Source: Geobacillus subterraneus (GTDB lineage: Bacteria; Bacillota; Bacilli; Bacillales; Anoxybacillaceae). From it: 64,000 nt of DNA. The stretch covers positions 2,480,001 through 2,544,000 of the forward strand of contig NZ_CP014342.1 of the NCBI RefSeq assembly GCF_001618685.1, in the 5' to 3' direction. The translations under genes were made by a program, and so were the position numbers. Within the stretch, counting starts at the first letter, position 1. The number at the start of each line of letters is the position of its first letter. Under the pieces are notes generated by a model. The model was not told where the DNA came from. It did no database searches and saw nothing but the letters and a program-made list of their open reading frames with translations. Of the stretch, positions 9,092 to 18,052 are shown in pieces.

Positions 9092-9144
9092 TAAGAAATA
9101 TAAGGCTTTGGGCGGCATCCATCTTGTTTGTGGAACAGGATCGA

Positions 9145-10203
9145 TCAATGTCCGCTCGTTTCCGCGCCGTCGTCTTCGCCGGTTTCGGTCACCTTCAGCA
9201 TGGCGACGGCTCCTTTTTGTGCATGATTAAACTGATGAGTAACGATCGGATACGTTCCCGGTCGAGTGACAGTAAATTCGACAACGGCACCGCCGCTCGC
9301 CGGAAGCATCACCGTCTGCATCCCTTGCAAATGGTTGTTCGGGTTGCCATCAAGGTACACATCATCGAATACTGTACCAACAACATGGAATGAGCTTACT
9401 TCGTTCGGACCGACATTGTTGATATACAAGCGGATTTTCTCACCGACTTTCGCCAATAATGGCTTTTCTTTAAGGGTAAATGTGTCCCCGTTCGTATTTG
9501 GATCACCAGGTTTGAGCGCTTTGGACGAGAAGACGACATAGCTTGGCACACCGTTTTGGAAATCGTTCATATCGTTGTATTTATACCATTCATTTTGGAT
9601 GAGCACATATTCACGATCTACTTCCTTGTCGGTCGGATAACCGTTTTTTGGCTTGACAATGATCACGCCGTGCATGCCGTTGGCGATATGCTGCAAGACT
9701 GGCTTCGTACCGCAATGGTACATAAACACACCTGGTTTATTTGCCGGATAGGTGAACGTTCCCGATTTGTTCGGCATCACATCAATAAAATCTTTTGACG
9801 GTGAAGCGTGAACGGCGTGAAAATCCATGCTGTGCGGGACGACCGGGTCCATATTTTTCAACGTAAAATGGATCGTATCCCCTTCATTGACAACGACGAG
9901 CGGTCCGGGAGCTTGACCGTTAAATGTCCATGCTTTGTAAATTTTCCCTTTGTCAATTTCAATGTCGGTGATTTGCGCTGTCATTTCGATGTGGACATCA
10001 TGAGGGCCGACCCGCTCCATTTTTAACGGCACCGGTGCTTGATTCACCCCTTTGTGCGCCGCTAAAACATTCGGCTCCGACTGTTGCGTGGCTGCCGTTT
10101 TGTTCTTGCTTTCTGCCTTCACCTGTTCCCCCCCGCTGTTGCACGCCGCTAAAAGTGAGGCGGCTAACACGGTCGACAACACTGCATATACATTTCGGTT
10201 CAT
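9145..10203 (-). CDS. nirK: Copper-containing nitrite reductase, lipoprotein
   Basis: 352 residues. An N-terminal signal with lipobox LAAC (C21) predicts attachment to the outer face of the membrane. Two cupredoxin domains follow; HSMDFHAVH carries type 2 and type 1 copper histidines, HCGTKPVLQHIANGM completes type 1 (Cys, His, Met), and the second-domain HQFNHA supplies the remaining type 2 histidine region. It reduces nitrite to NO, passing NO to the nearby quinol NO reductase. GAGGGGGG precedes the ATG. It stands alone behind its own Fnr-type promoter. Close in type to the known Geobacillus enzymes. Confidence 0.95.
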   Translation of the reverse strand: MNRNVYAVLSTVLAASLLAACNSGGEQVKAESKNKTAATQQSEPNVLAAHKGVNQAPVPLKMERVGPHDVHIEMTAQITDIEIDKGKIYKAWTFNGQAPGPLVVVNEGDTIHFTLKNMDPVVPHSMDFHAVHASPSKDFIDVMPNKSGTFTYPANKPGVFMYHCGTKPVLQHIANGMHGVIIVKPKNGYPTDKEVDREYVLIQNEWYKYNDMNDFQNGVPSYVVFSSKALKPGDPNTNGDTFTLKEKPLLAKVGEKIRLYINNVGPNEVSSFHVVGTVFDDVYLDGNPNNHLQGMQTVMLPASGGAVVEFTVTRPGTYPIVTHQFNHAQKGAVAMLKVTETGEDDGAETSGH

Positions 10204-10241
10204 CGTTCTTCCCCCCTCTAGCGAAATTCGTTTACACCTTG

Positions 10242-10284
10242 AGCGTACGCCATTTTCGCTTTCCCCCTAGTGATTTTTATCACC
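10242..10284 (-). promoter_or_regulatory. Fnr-type promoter of nirK
   Basis: AGTGA-TTTTTA-TCACC at 10269-10284 and a TACGCT -10 box at 10247-10242, centres exactly 32 bp apart, start point predicted near 10235. Confidence 0.7.
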
Positions 10285-10460
10285 AATGAACACGCATATT
10301 TGAAGGGTTTGTGAAACAGTGAGCAATACGTTTTATCACTACTGTGAAAACGATAATGGGCGTTCTCACGTTGGCTAACGGAAAACCCTCCTTCGCCTCT
10401 TGATCATCTCCGCCTCCGTCACTTGTCTTTCTTTCGTTAAATCCGTCGTCTTCCCAAATG

Positions 10461-10496
10461 AAAAAGAGGCCAAAAGCACATGCTTTTGACCTCTTT
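10461..10496 (-). terminator. Terminator after narK
   Basis: AAAGAGG/CCTCTTT and CAAAAGC/GCTTTTG form one stem with a single mismatch; on the minus strand it ends in CTCTTTTTC. Confidence 0.8.
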
Positions 10497-10502
10497 AAGG
10501 TG

Positions 10503-11678
10503 TTACGATGCGTACCGATTTGCCGGTTCGCCTGCTTTTTTGCCAAAGACGATTCGATTCAATAAGAAGCAGATCAACGTAAATAAGCTAAGAAGCATAA
10601 ACCCGAGCACGTAAGAACCAGTCACATCTTTGATGATGCCCATTAAAATCGGCGGGAAAAAGCCGCCCAGTCCGCCCCATGCGCCGACAAGGCCGGTGAC
10701 GGCGCCCGTTTCCGCTGGGAACAGCTGCGGCACGAGCTTGAAGACCGCACCGTTTCCTAATCCGGACATCACCGCCAATAACAGGCAGGATACCGTCATT
10801 ATCCAAATGTTTTCCATTCCAAACGCGATCGTCAACGCGCCGATCGTCATTCCAGCGTAGACGAACGTCAATACCCGCTCGGCGCCGATTTTATCGCCGA
10901 GGTTGCCCCCGATCGGCCGCGCGAGTGTGGCGAGTACGGTAAACCCAGCCGCGCGCATCCCGGCATCGACCGGTGTCAACCCATACAAGTCAACGAGGAG
11001 CGACGGCAAGTAAATGCCAAAGGCGACAAATGCTCCGAATGTGACGAAGTAAAACAGCGACAATGTCCACGTATGTTTGTATTTCAACACTGACAGCGAT
11101 TCGCGCATCGTTTTTTGTTGCTTTGGCTTCGGCATATCGGGTGTGAAAAACCAAACGAGAATAAGCATGATGACGATCGGAATGATCATTCCCCAAAACG
11201 CCCACGAAACCCCGAAAGCGGCAGCGATCGATGGAACCGAAAAGCTGGCGACCGCTGTGCCGAAGTTGCCCATCGCGTTAATCCCAAGCGCTGTTCCTTG
11301 CTTTTCCGGCGGAGTCAAGCGCGACACGAACGTTACCGAGATCGCGAACGATGTCCCAGCCATACCGATGAAAAACGCCCAAAACATTAACATCGCATAC
11401 GAATCCGCAAACCCTGCGCCGATGAGCGGAACGATTAAAAACAGCAGCAGCAGCGAAAACAGCCTTCGTCCGCCGATCCGGTCCGTCCAAATGCCAAGCG
11501 GCAGGCGCATGACTGAACCGAGCAGCACCGGAATGGCGACTAAAATGCTTTTTTGCGTCGATGTCAGGCCGTACATTTCTTGAAACGTGCTCGCCAGCGG
11601 CGAAAAGACGGCCCAAACCGCGAATGAAAACGTCATGGCCAATGTTGTGATCGGCAGCAATGCTTTTTGTTTATTCAT
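10503..11678 (-). CDS. narK: Nitrate/nitrite transporter NarK (MFS)
   Basis: 391 residues with about 12 membrane spans. The glycine-rich nitrate-signature segments of the NNP family are visible (GINAMGNFGTAVASF in the first half and GAWGGLGGFFPP in the second), as is the loop motif GIWTDRIGGRR. It exports nitrite and/or imports nitrate across the cytoplasmic membrane, supplying NarG and removing its product. Monocistronic, with its own Fnr-type promoter and terminator. Directionality cannot be read from sequence alone. Confidence 0.92.
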   Translation of the reverse strand: MNKQKALLPITTLAMTFSFAVWAVFSPLASTFQEMYGLTSTQKSILVAIPVLLGSVMRLPLGIWTDRIGGRRLFSLLLLFLIVPLIGAGFADSYAMLMFWAFFIGMAGTSFAISVTFVSRLTPPEKQGTALGINAMGNFGTAVASFSVPSIAAAFGVSWAFWGMIIPIVIMLILVWFFTPDMPKPKQQKTMRESLSVLKYKHTWTLSLFYFVTFGAFVAFGIYLPSLLVDLYGLTPVDAGMRAAGFTVLATLARPIGGNLGDKIGAERVLTFVYAGMTIGALTIAFGMENIWIMTVSCLLLAVMSGLGNGAVFKLVPQLFPAETGAVTGLVGAWGGLGGFFPPILMGIIKDVTGSYVLGFMLLSLFTLICFLLNRIVFGKKAGEPANRYAS

Positions 11679-11739
11679 AAAAAGCCCTCCTTTTTCCCCT
11701 CGACTCTACTCGTAAATGCAAAGCATCGTTTGTAGTTTC

Positions 11740-11782
11740 ATCATACGTGACCGAAGGAGGAATGTTTGTGAGGTTTATCACA
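11740..11782 (-). promoter_or_regulatory. Fnr-type promoter of narK
   Basis: Perfect TGTGA-GGTTTA-TCACA at 11767-11782 and TATGAT -10 box at 11745-11740, centres 32 bp apart. Confidence 0.8.
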
Positions 11783-11952
11783 TTTTTTGTTGGTGTCATT
11801 GTTTTGTCAAAATTGGCTCCCTAACTTTATTTTTGGGTTATCCATACACTGTATGTATGAGAAAAACTAACAAAGAGGACGCTCTAGGAGACCGTTTATC
11901 CTTAAAGGATCGATACAAAAAATATTCTTGAATGAATGATTTTATTTATGGC

Positions 11953-11985
11953 ATAAAAAAGTGCCCCCATCCTTCGGGGACACTT
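11953..11985 (-). terminator. Terminator downstream of the ABC exporter operon
   Basis: AAGTGCCCCC at 11959-11968 pairs with GGGGACACTT at 11976-11985; on the minus strand it runs into TTTTTT. Of 11783-12078 the remainder shows only a second imperfect hairpin (12042-12072) and no convincing gene. Confidence 0.75.
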
Positions 11986-12078
11986 GCCTAGTAGGGGGAT
12001 TTTTTGCATTGCTTCAAGGACATTCCATCGTGACGTAAATATCAAGGTGGCTATGGAATCGCCATCACCTTGGATTGC

Positions 12079-13158
12079 TCACCCGCTCGCCCGTATCTCC
12101 TGCCTCATAAACAGCAGATAGGCGGCCGCAAAACAAATAAGGGTGGCGGCGACAAGGGCGGTTGCCTGCGGCCAAATGAGCAGCAAGCTTTGCGAAAATG
12201 GAAGCGGCCCCGCAATGGCGCCAGCCGTTTGTTCCACTGTAACGATGCCCAACGTCCGGACATCCGGTGAAAGCAGCGCTGCCGTTGATTCGCTGAACAG
12301 GTAGCCCGGAGACAGACGCATCAACCCGAGCACCAATTCTTGCCGGCCGACGGCCTGCTCAACGGATGTGATCGAACTAGATTGCAAAAACGATTTGGCA
12401 AACATTTCAACAATCATCGAGTAAAACAAATGGAAAAACAGCCACACGGCGAGCGACGATCACGCGGATGTCGCCGCTTGGCGGAAGACGACGGAAAACA
12501 AAATGCCAACATTCAGCCAAAAGGCGATATACACAAGGCATAGCAACAAAAAGCAGACCATGCGGGCAAACTCTTCGAAAGTAGGCGGAATCCCCAAGAT
12601 CAAAATGCCTAATGCCGTCACAAGCAAGCCGAGGGAAAGAAACAACACCGCATTCAACAACAACGCGGCGACAAACTTGCCGTTGATCACATAGTCGCGC
12701 GGAATCGGCTGCGCCATGAGCCGGCTCAGCGTCCCGCGATTCCGCTCCGAATTGATGGCGTCAAATCCGAGCGCGATGCCAAGCAGCGGTCCGAGAAAAC
12801 TAACGAAGGTGATAAACGAAGGCAATGTTCCGTCAGAGACGGTGAACAGTTTTAAAAACAAATACGAACCTTTGGCGATTTCTTTCGCCTCTTCCGAGGA
12901 ATCGAGCGCCTCGCGAATCGTTGTCATGGCGGTGTAAAGCGAGCCGAAACACGTCAATAAAATGATGGCCACCAAAATAATAATGCGCCAGCTTGTCAAG
13001 TAATCAGCCAGTTCCTTCTTCACCATCGCCCCAAAGGCGCTCACCGTCCCGCCCGTTTCCTTTGTTTCCCTAGCTGCTTTGCCTTCCACCCGTTCCGTCC
13101 ATCGTCTTGCCCCTTGCCAAATGTCTTTTGCCCATTGTTGGGCCTTACTTGCCTTCAC
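12079..13158 (-). pseudogene. ABC-2 type permease interrupted by an in-frame TGA
   Basis: Reading from GTG 13158 (ribosome site GGGAGG) the frame is open for 232 codons, meets TGA at 12462-12460, and then continues in the same frame to 12079 with more membrane helices. Without the stop it would be a 359-residue permease with a long N-terminal cytoplasmic segment and about six spans. TGA here is one C-to-T change from CGA. It overlaps the ATPase gene upstream by 14 bases and would form an exporter with it and the NEW3-domain protein. Without its last two to three helices the product is unlikely to work; a sequencing error is the alternative. Confidence 0.8.
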
Positions 13159-14101
13159 GTGCCTCCCTCCCCTCAAAGTAGCGGTGGTAAATTTCATCAA
13201 GCCCGAAATCACGGCGGCTGAGATGGAACAGAGAGGCATTCGACTCGACGATCGTTCGGCTGATATGAGCGCTCACGTCAGTCTGACAATAGACGTCCAC
13301 CCCATTTCCCGTTCGCTCCACCTTGTTGACGCCCGGAATCGCCTCGATTTTGGCCCGTAAGGAGGCGTCAAGCGGTGAAGCGGCCACATGGATGACATAG
13401 GCATCCTGCAAAAACAGCTGTTGCGCGAGACATTCCATATTCCCTTCGGCCAGCAATTTCCCATCAACGAACAAGCCAACCCGGTCGCAAATTTGTTGCA
13501 CATGATGCAATTGGTGCGAGGACAGCAATACCGTAATGCCTTCATGGCGGCTCAAATCGTGGATCAGCCGCAGCAACTCACGCACCCCCTCTGGATCGAT
13601 GCCTAGCGTCGGCTCATCCAAAATGATCACTTCCGGGCGCTTGATCAACACATCGGCCAAACCGAGCCGCTGCCTCATCCCCCGCGAGTATTTTCCCGCT
13701 TTTTTATGGGCTGCATCAGTCAAATTCACCTTCTCGAGCAGCTCCCATGCCCGCTTTTCCGCCTCAGTGCGAGGGATGCCGTTTAACGCCGCCGTATACA
13801 GCAAGTTCTCCAAGCCTGTCATGTGATGGTAAAACCCGACATCATCCGGCAAGTATCCGACTTTCCGTTTGACGTCAATCGGATTTCGCACCGGGTCGAT
13901 GCCGCATACGCTCACCGAACCGGACGTCGGCTCGGTGAGCCCAAGCATCATCAAAATCGTCGTCGTCTTTCCCGCCCCATTCGGGCCGAGAAGCCCGAAA
14001 ATCTCCCCTTTGCGAATGGAGAGGGACAAACGGTCAACCGCCCGGTAGTCCCCGTACCTTTTCGAAAGGTTGTTCAGCTCGATGACAGTAGGTGCCTCCA
14101 T
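13145..14101 (-). CDS. ABC transporter ATP-binding protein (exporter, paired with broken permease)
   Basis: 318 residues from ATG 14101 (GGAGGAGG before it). Walker A GPNGAGKTT, signature YSRGMRQRLGLA, Walker B VIILDEPTLGID and the switch histidine in LLSSHQ are intact. The C-terminal ~90 residues are an extra domain common in ABC-2 exporters of the NatA/CcmA-like group. The operon (NEW3 membrane protein, ATPase, permease) resembles COG1470-COG1131-COG1277 export modules; the substrate is unknown. As the permease is interrupted, this ATPase may be orphaned. Confidence 0.85.
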   Translation of the reverse strand: MEAPTVIELNNLSKRYGDYRAVDRLSLSIRKGEIFGLLGPNGAGKTTTILMMLGLTEPTSGSVSVCGIDPVRNPIDVKRKVGYLPDDVGFYHHMTGLENLLYTAALNGIPRTEAEKRAWELLEKVNLTDAAHKKAGKYSRGMRQRLGLADVLIKRPEVIILDEPTLGIDPEGVRELLRLIHDLSRHEGITVLLSSHQLHHVQQICDRVGLFVDGKLLAEGNMECLAQQLFLQDAYVIHVAASPLDASLRAKIEAIPGVNKVERTGNGVDVYCQTDVSAHISRTIVESNASLFHLSRRDFGLDEIYHRYFEGREAREGK

Positions 14102-14103
14102 GC

Positions 14104-15264
14104 TTACCTCCTCCCGTATTTTTTCACTAAATAGTAGAGCCCTCCTGCCACTGCGACAATGATCAGCACCGCTACGACGCCCCAAAGCGTCGATGTTTTG
14201 ACGGAAACCCGAAACACAGCCTCCGCCGACGCTTCCGCGGTTTGCGCTCGGAAGTTAACGACATAATCCCCGGCGATGGCCTCATCCGATGCTTTGATCT
14301 TCGCCTTGATTGTCTTCGAATCGCCCGGATTCAGTTGAGCGATCGTGCTTTGGTCAAATTCAACTTCCCAATCAGGCGGAGTGTCGGCCGTCATATTGAC
14401 ATCTAGAAGCGGGGCGCTTCCGGTGTTTTTGACGACAAGATCGACTACCTTTTCATTTCCAGCCGTCACATCCGTGCTCAAGTTTCCTGATGGCGTCGTC
14501 AGTTTCAGCTCATACGTGCCGGTGATGACCGCCTCTAATGTCAGCTCGGCCGATGTATCGCTCGTTTGCGCCTTGATCGAAATTTTGTACATGCCCGCTT
14601 TCACCTGTTCCGGCGGTTTCACCTCTACGGTGATGTCTTTGGACTCATTCGGCTCGAGCTTGACCGATGTAATCGAATCGCCGCCTGACTTGAAGGAAAC
14701 TTGCCAGCCTTTTTTCGCCGCCGAACTTAGCGCGTAATTTTGCGTTTTGGCCGTTCGGTTTTTCAGCGTGACATCATACGTGAAGCTCGAATCGGCATGC
14801 CCTTCAAGGTTCGTTTGATCTGACGTCAGTTCGGTCTTAAACGAACCTTGTTCCGTCACGCGGACAAGCAACGGCAATTTAGAGACACCGCTCCCCCCTT
14901 TCGCGACAAGTGAAAAACGGTAGTCCCCTTTGTCAACATCAAGAGGCACCGTCACCTCCACATTGATCTCTTCCTCTTTTCCATCTCTCACAGACAGCTG
15001 CTCAATGTTTCTCCCTCCGGCGACGACCGATGTCGACCATCCTTTCGGCAAGTGATCAAAGGAAAACGTGAGGTTTTCAATCGTTGAACTGTTGTTAATG
15101 ACATTCACCGTATAACTGATCGTCTCCCCCGGCGTCACGGAAAGCCCGGTGTACGGCGTAAAGAGAACAACACCGCTCGCCGCCGATGTCGGGAGGATCG
15201 GAAGAAAAAGGGAAAAGAGCGTCAACACCATGACAAAAACCATCGCTGCTCGTTTTTGCACCAT
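14104..15264 (-). CDS. Secreted, membrane-anchored NEW3/CARDB-like repeat protein
   Basis: 386 residues: signal peptide (about 1-28), three to four beta-sandwich repeats of the NEW3 (COG1470) type with recurring SVTPGETISYTV- and PNESKDITVEV-like strands, and a C-terminal membrane helix followed by KKYGRR. The bulk should lie outside the cell, anchored by its tail. It is the first gene of the operon with the ABC ATPase two bases downstream, so it is probably an accessory subunit of that exporter. Specific function unknown. Confidence 0.75.
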   Translation of the reverse strand: MVQKRAAMVFVMVLTLFSLFLPILPTSAASGVVLFTPYTGLSVTPGETISYTVNVINNSSTIENLTFSFDHLPKGWSTSVVAGGRNIEQLSVRDGKEEEINVEVTVPLDVDKGDYRFSLVAKGGSGVSKLPLLVRVTEQGSFKTELTSDQTNLEGHADSSFTYDVTLKNRTAKTQNYALSSAAKKGWQVSFKSGGDSITSVKLEPNESKDITVEVKPPEQVKAGMYKISIKAQTSDTSAELTLEAVITGTYELKLTTPSGNLSTDVTAGNEKVVDLVVKNTGSAPLLDVNMTADTPPDWEVEFDQSTIAQLNPGDSKTIKAKIKASDEAIAGDYVVNFRAQTAEASAEAVFRVSVKTSTLWGVVAVLIIVAVAGGLYYLVKKYGRR

Positions 15265-15353
15265 GTTTCACTCCTCTCCTTGTTTTTCATTCCGTATACG
15301 CCGGAGAAAGCCAAATGGATTTGTTTTGCGCCAAAAAGATGAAAGGAGAGCTA

Positions 15354-15503
15354 TTGACGATCCGCCATGGGGCATCGCGCATTTTGATCACCGGCGAGGA
15401 CGTCAAACGGTTCAAACAAGTTAAAGCGAGCCTCGAACCAAAAGGGGGAAGCGTGACACCGACCGGGCCGGAAACGTTTATTGTCGATCTCAAACACGAA
15501 TAG
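15354..15503 (+). CDS. Small hypothetical protein, 49 residues
   Basis: TTG 15354 follows AAAGGAG by five bases and opens a 49-codon frame (MTIRHGASRILITGEDV...) divergent from the NEW3 operon. An ATG at 15315 in the same frame would give 62 residues with a weaker GGAGAAAG site. Mixed hydrophilic composition, no membrane segment, no family recognised. Supported by the ribosome site and clean ends only. Confidence 0.45.
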   Translation: MTIRHGASRILITGEDVKRFKQVKASLEPKGGSVTPTGPETFIVDLKHE

Positions 15504-15574
15504 ACGCCAAAGCCCCCCCTTTTGCCACAGGCCAGCGGCCCGTGTCGCTCGCTCATTCATCCATCCGCCGCCGC

Positions 15575-15613
15575 AAAAAAAAAAAAAAAAAAGCCCCCGC
15601 TGCGTCCGGGGGC
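15575..15613 (-). terminator. Strong terminator after the radical SAM gene, with 18-base homopolymer
   Basis: GCCCCCG (15593-15599) pairs with CGGGGGC (15607-15613); on the minus strand this is followed by 18 consecutive T (plus-strand A at 15575-15592). Confidence 0.9.
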
Positions 15614-15648
15614 GGCAAGCCAAGCCGGGGACAGCCGCCCCCGTTGGC

Positions 15649-16767
15649 CTAGCGGCGGTTTGCTTCTTTGTTTCGCAGCGCCTTCGGAATATAGATGCAG
15701 TACGGTTCGCTTTCCAAATAGTCGCCCGTTACGGCGTAAGCGCGTGAACGCGAGCCGCCGCACACGTGGCGAAATTCGCAGACGCCGCATTTTCCTTTGT
15801 ATTTGTCCGGATTGCGCAAGTCTTGGAAAATCGGCGAATGCCGGTAAATGTCCGCCAGCGGCGTTTCCCGGACGTTCCCGGCTTTGACCGGCAACAATCC
15901 GCTCGGGTAGACGTCGCCAATATGGGAAATAAAGACGAAGCCGTTGCCGTCATTCACCCCTCTCGGCGCGCGGCCAAGCCCGTCGACTTGCCCAGTTAAT
16001 CCTTTATTCAAGACATCTTCGTAGTGAATGCCGTTGTTCGCCGTTTTTCCTTCGCGCATTTTCGCCTGCAGCACAACGCGGCGGTAATGCTGGCCGGCCG
16101 TCGTTTTAATGTCAAACGGAACACGTTTGCTCGTTTCATACAGCCAGCGGAACACCCGCTCATGCTCGACGGGGGAAATCATATCCGATTCTTTTCCTCT
16201 TCCGGTCGGGACGAGGAAAAAGACGCTCCAAAGAACGCATTTCAGCTTCTCAACCAATTCCACCATTTCATCAAGCACATGAACGTTGTACCGCGAAATG
16301 ACGGTGTTGATTTGCACGGGAATGTCGAGCTCATGCAAGTATTGAATCGCACGGATCGTCAAAGCAAACGAGCCGCTCGTGCCGCGGAAATGGTCGTGAA
16401 TCTCGGCGTTCGGTCCGTCAAGGCTGAACGCCCAGCGCGCCAAGCCGACTTCTTTCGCCTTGCGGATCGCCTCTTTCGTCACGTTGGGCGTCGCGCTTGG
16501 CGTCATTGACACGCGCAACCCTTTATCGATCGCATATTTCGCCAAATCGTACACATCCGGCCGCATGAGCGGATCACCGCCGGTAAAAACGAGCATCGGC
16601 TGATCCATATCGTAAATCTCGTCAATGAGCTTTTTCCCTTCCTCAAACGTCAACTCGCGCGGGTCGCGGTGATATTGCGCCTCGGCACGGCAATGAAGGC
16701 ATTTTAATTGACACGCCCTGGTTAATTCCCAAATCACAATAAACGGATTTTCATTGAAATCGCGCAT
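15649..16767 (-). CDS. Radical SAM/SPASM protein of the NirJ/AhbD-like group
   Basis: 372 residues from ATG 16767 (AAGGAGG upstream). The radical SAM cluster motif CQLKCLHC is near residue 21, the SAM-binding GGDPL follows, and a C-terminal SPASM-type region has CGVC...C and a distal C, suited to an auxiliary Fe-S cluster. Relatives act on heme precursors (NirJ, AhbC/AhbD) or peptides. As this organism uses copper NirK, a heme d1 role is not needed; a heme- or Fe-S-linked task under anaerobic, NO-producing conditions is inferred from its perfect Fnr-type promoter and position beside mobA and NO reductase. The exact reaction is unknown. Confidence 0.8.
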   Translation of the reverse strand: MRDFNENPFIVIWELTRACQLKCLHCRAEAQYHRDPRELTFEEGKKLIDEIYDMDQPMLVFTGGDPLMRPDVYDLAKYAIDKGLRVSMTPSATPNVTKEAIRKAKEVGLARWAFSLDGPNAEIHDHFRGTSGSFALTIRAIQYLHELDIPVQINTVISRYNVHVLDEMVELVEKLKCVLWSVFFLVPTGRGKESDMISPVEHERVFRWLYETSKRVPFDIKTTAGQHYRRVVLQAKMREGKTANNGIHYEDVLNKGLTGQVDGLGRAPRGVNDGNGFVFISHIGDVYPSGLLPVKAGNVRETPLADIYRHSPIFQDLRNPDKYKGKCGVCEFRHVCGGSRSRAYAVTGDYLESEPYCIYIPKALRNKEANRR

Positions 16768-16788
16768 ACCATTCCCTCCTTGGCCTCC

Positions 16789-16831
16789 ATTGTACCGCAA
16801 TGGCTGGACGCGTTATGTGATATCCATCACA
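16789..16831 (-). promoter_or_regulatory. Fnr-type promoter of the radical SAM gene
   Basis: Perfect TGTGA-TATCCA-TCACA at 16816-16831 and TACAAT -10 box at 16794-16789, centres 32 bp apart. Confidence 0.8.
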
Positions 16832-16922
16832 TTCACAGCGGCGCCACAACCGACGGCGATCGTGCCACGAGCGGAGATGACAGCCGTCTGAACAAGCGGT
16901 ATAATATAATGTAGATGAGACG

Positions 16923-17173
16923 ATGCCAGATACCACGCCAAAGGCATTTTGTTCAAATCGCTCAGTGCATTGTACCAAAACCAAGCCCTCGATGTGTACG
17001 GACTTCACGGACTCCCGCGAATCAAAGCGCTGCTGCCGAACGAATTTCCGTCTGTACGGGCAGATGACAAACGCGCCGACACCGTGTTTCTTCTCGAAGA
17101 CGATTCCATTTTGCTTCTTGAGTACGAAAGCAACGAACGATTCATTGACAACCATTTGAAGTATCTTCAATAA
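16923..17173 (+). pseudogene. Rpn/YhgA-like nuclease family gene, 5' fragment with frameshift
   Basis: The start MPDTTPKAF reads for ten codons and must then shift frame: one T appears lost from a T-run near 16945-16948. The next frame continues as a typical N-terminus of Rpn-type PD-(D/E)XK proteins (ALYQNQALDVYGLHGLP...LLEYESNERFIDNHLKYLQ) and stops where the tnpB element begins. Rpn proteins are recombination-promoting DNases often found disrupted. A TATAAT-rich stretch precedes it. Confidence 0.65.
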
Positions 17174-17360
17174 TGAACCTCTCCCACCTACACTTCGCTT
17201 AGAGGTGGGAGTTTCTTACTACTCGATCGAAGAAGCTTCAACGCAGAAGAAGGTGGTCTTCTTCGGCTCGATAGGAGGATCGGAAGTCTTCCCGACCGAT
17301 TCGGTAAACAACATCGGTAGGTCACCGATGGGGCGGTCCCACCCGTCTACTACTTCTTGC
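17174..17360 (-). ncRNA. Putative omega RNA (reRNA) remnant of the tnpB element
   Basis: The 187 bases between the tnpB stop and the element end fold, on the minus strand, into successive hairpins (CATCGG/CCGATG, CCGA/TCGG, GAAGAAG/CTTCTTC, CTCCCACCT/AGGTGGGAG). TnpB guide RNAs come from this part of such elements. Expression is not shown by sequence. Confidence 0.45.
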
Positions 17361-17996
17361 TTACGCAATCCGTAGATACGTGAGCGTCGTTGGCACATCC
17401 CAAGGAACGATCTCTTGGTAGAGCGCCTTGCTCAAAATGTTGCGGGCGCCATGAATGTCCCGATGTTCTTGATACCCGCAAGAACAAGCAAAGATTCGCC
17501 GGGAACCTTTTTGTCTTTTTTGGCAGACAGGACATGTCTGACTTGTATACGACTCATCAATTTCTTTCAAACGAATACCTTGTTGGGCTAATTTATCGGC
17601 GAGATATTGCTTGACTTTCCCAAAAGACCAGTTGGAGAGTTTTTGTGCTTGTTTCCGGTGGACTTTCTTTTTCTTTCTCGTGTATCGCTCGACTCCTTCG
17701 ACATTTCCGATGTACACATCCGACACGGATTGCGCAAGGCACCAATCGACGAATGGCTTGGTCGTTTTATGAAGCGCATCCCGCAGTTGACGTTCCGATT
17801 TGGATAAGAGGTATCGTTTGGCTCGTTCGTATTTCTTCCAGCGGCGGGAGCCTTTTTGGCATTTCGCTTGCCGCCGTTGAATTTCGGCGAGTTTCTTGTT
17901 TCGGAACCGATGGAGCGAGCGCACCTTTCTCCCTGTAATCAAGAGCGCTTGACCGCTTTCGCAAAAGGCGCCGATCGTATGAATTTCACCGAGATC
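17361..17996 (-). pseudogene. tnpB: tnpB, C-terminal half
   Basis: From the DLGEIH RuvC-I motif at 17996 the frame runs through RuvC-II (IGNVEGVER), a zinc ribbon (CPVCQKRQK...CSCGY) and RuvC-III (HRDIHGARNI). Immediately upstream a TAG blocks the frame, and the N-terminal ~170 residues that bind the guide RNA and target motif are gone. It cannot act as an RNA-guided nuclease. It differs in sequence from the intact tnpB at 35467-36522. Confidence 0.8.
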
Positions 17997-18052
17997 CTAG
18001 AGGGGCGGTGATTTAGTACAAAATAGTGCTATTCCATCTGTTTCTCAGTTAG

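Larger units (their letters stand above)
17174..17996 (-). mobile_element. Decayed IS1341-type (IS200/IS605 group) element inside the Rpn gene
   Basis: The element starts with a subterminal hairpin CTCCCACCT...AGGTGGGAG at the right end (plus-strand 17179-17214) and contains a tnpB lacking its first half. The left end is missing: the tnpB reading frame is cut exactly at its first RuvC motif. The Rpn gene resumes beyond it but lacks its middle, so insertion was followed by deletion. No tnpA is present. Confidence 0.7.

Noticed and set aside
12460-12462. TGA in the ABC permease read as selenocysteine
   Set aside because: No SECIS-like hairpin, not a redox protein, and the position is a plain arginine-like site in a permease loop; nonsense mutation is simpler.
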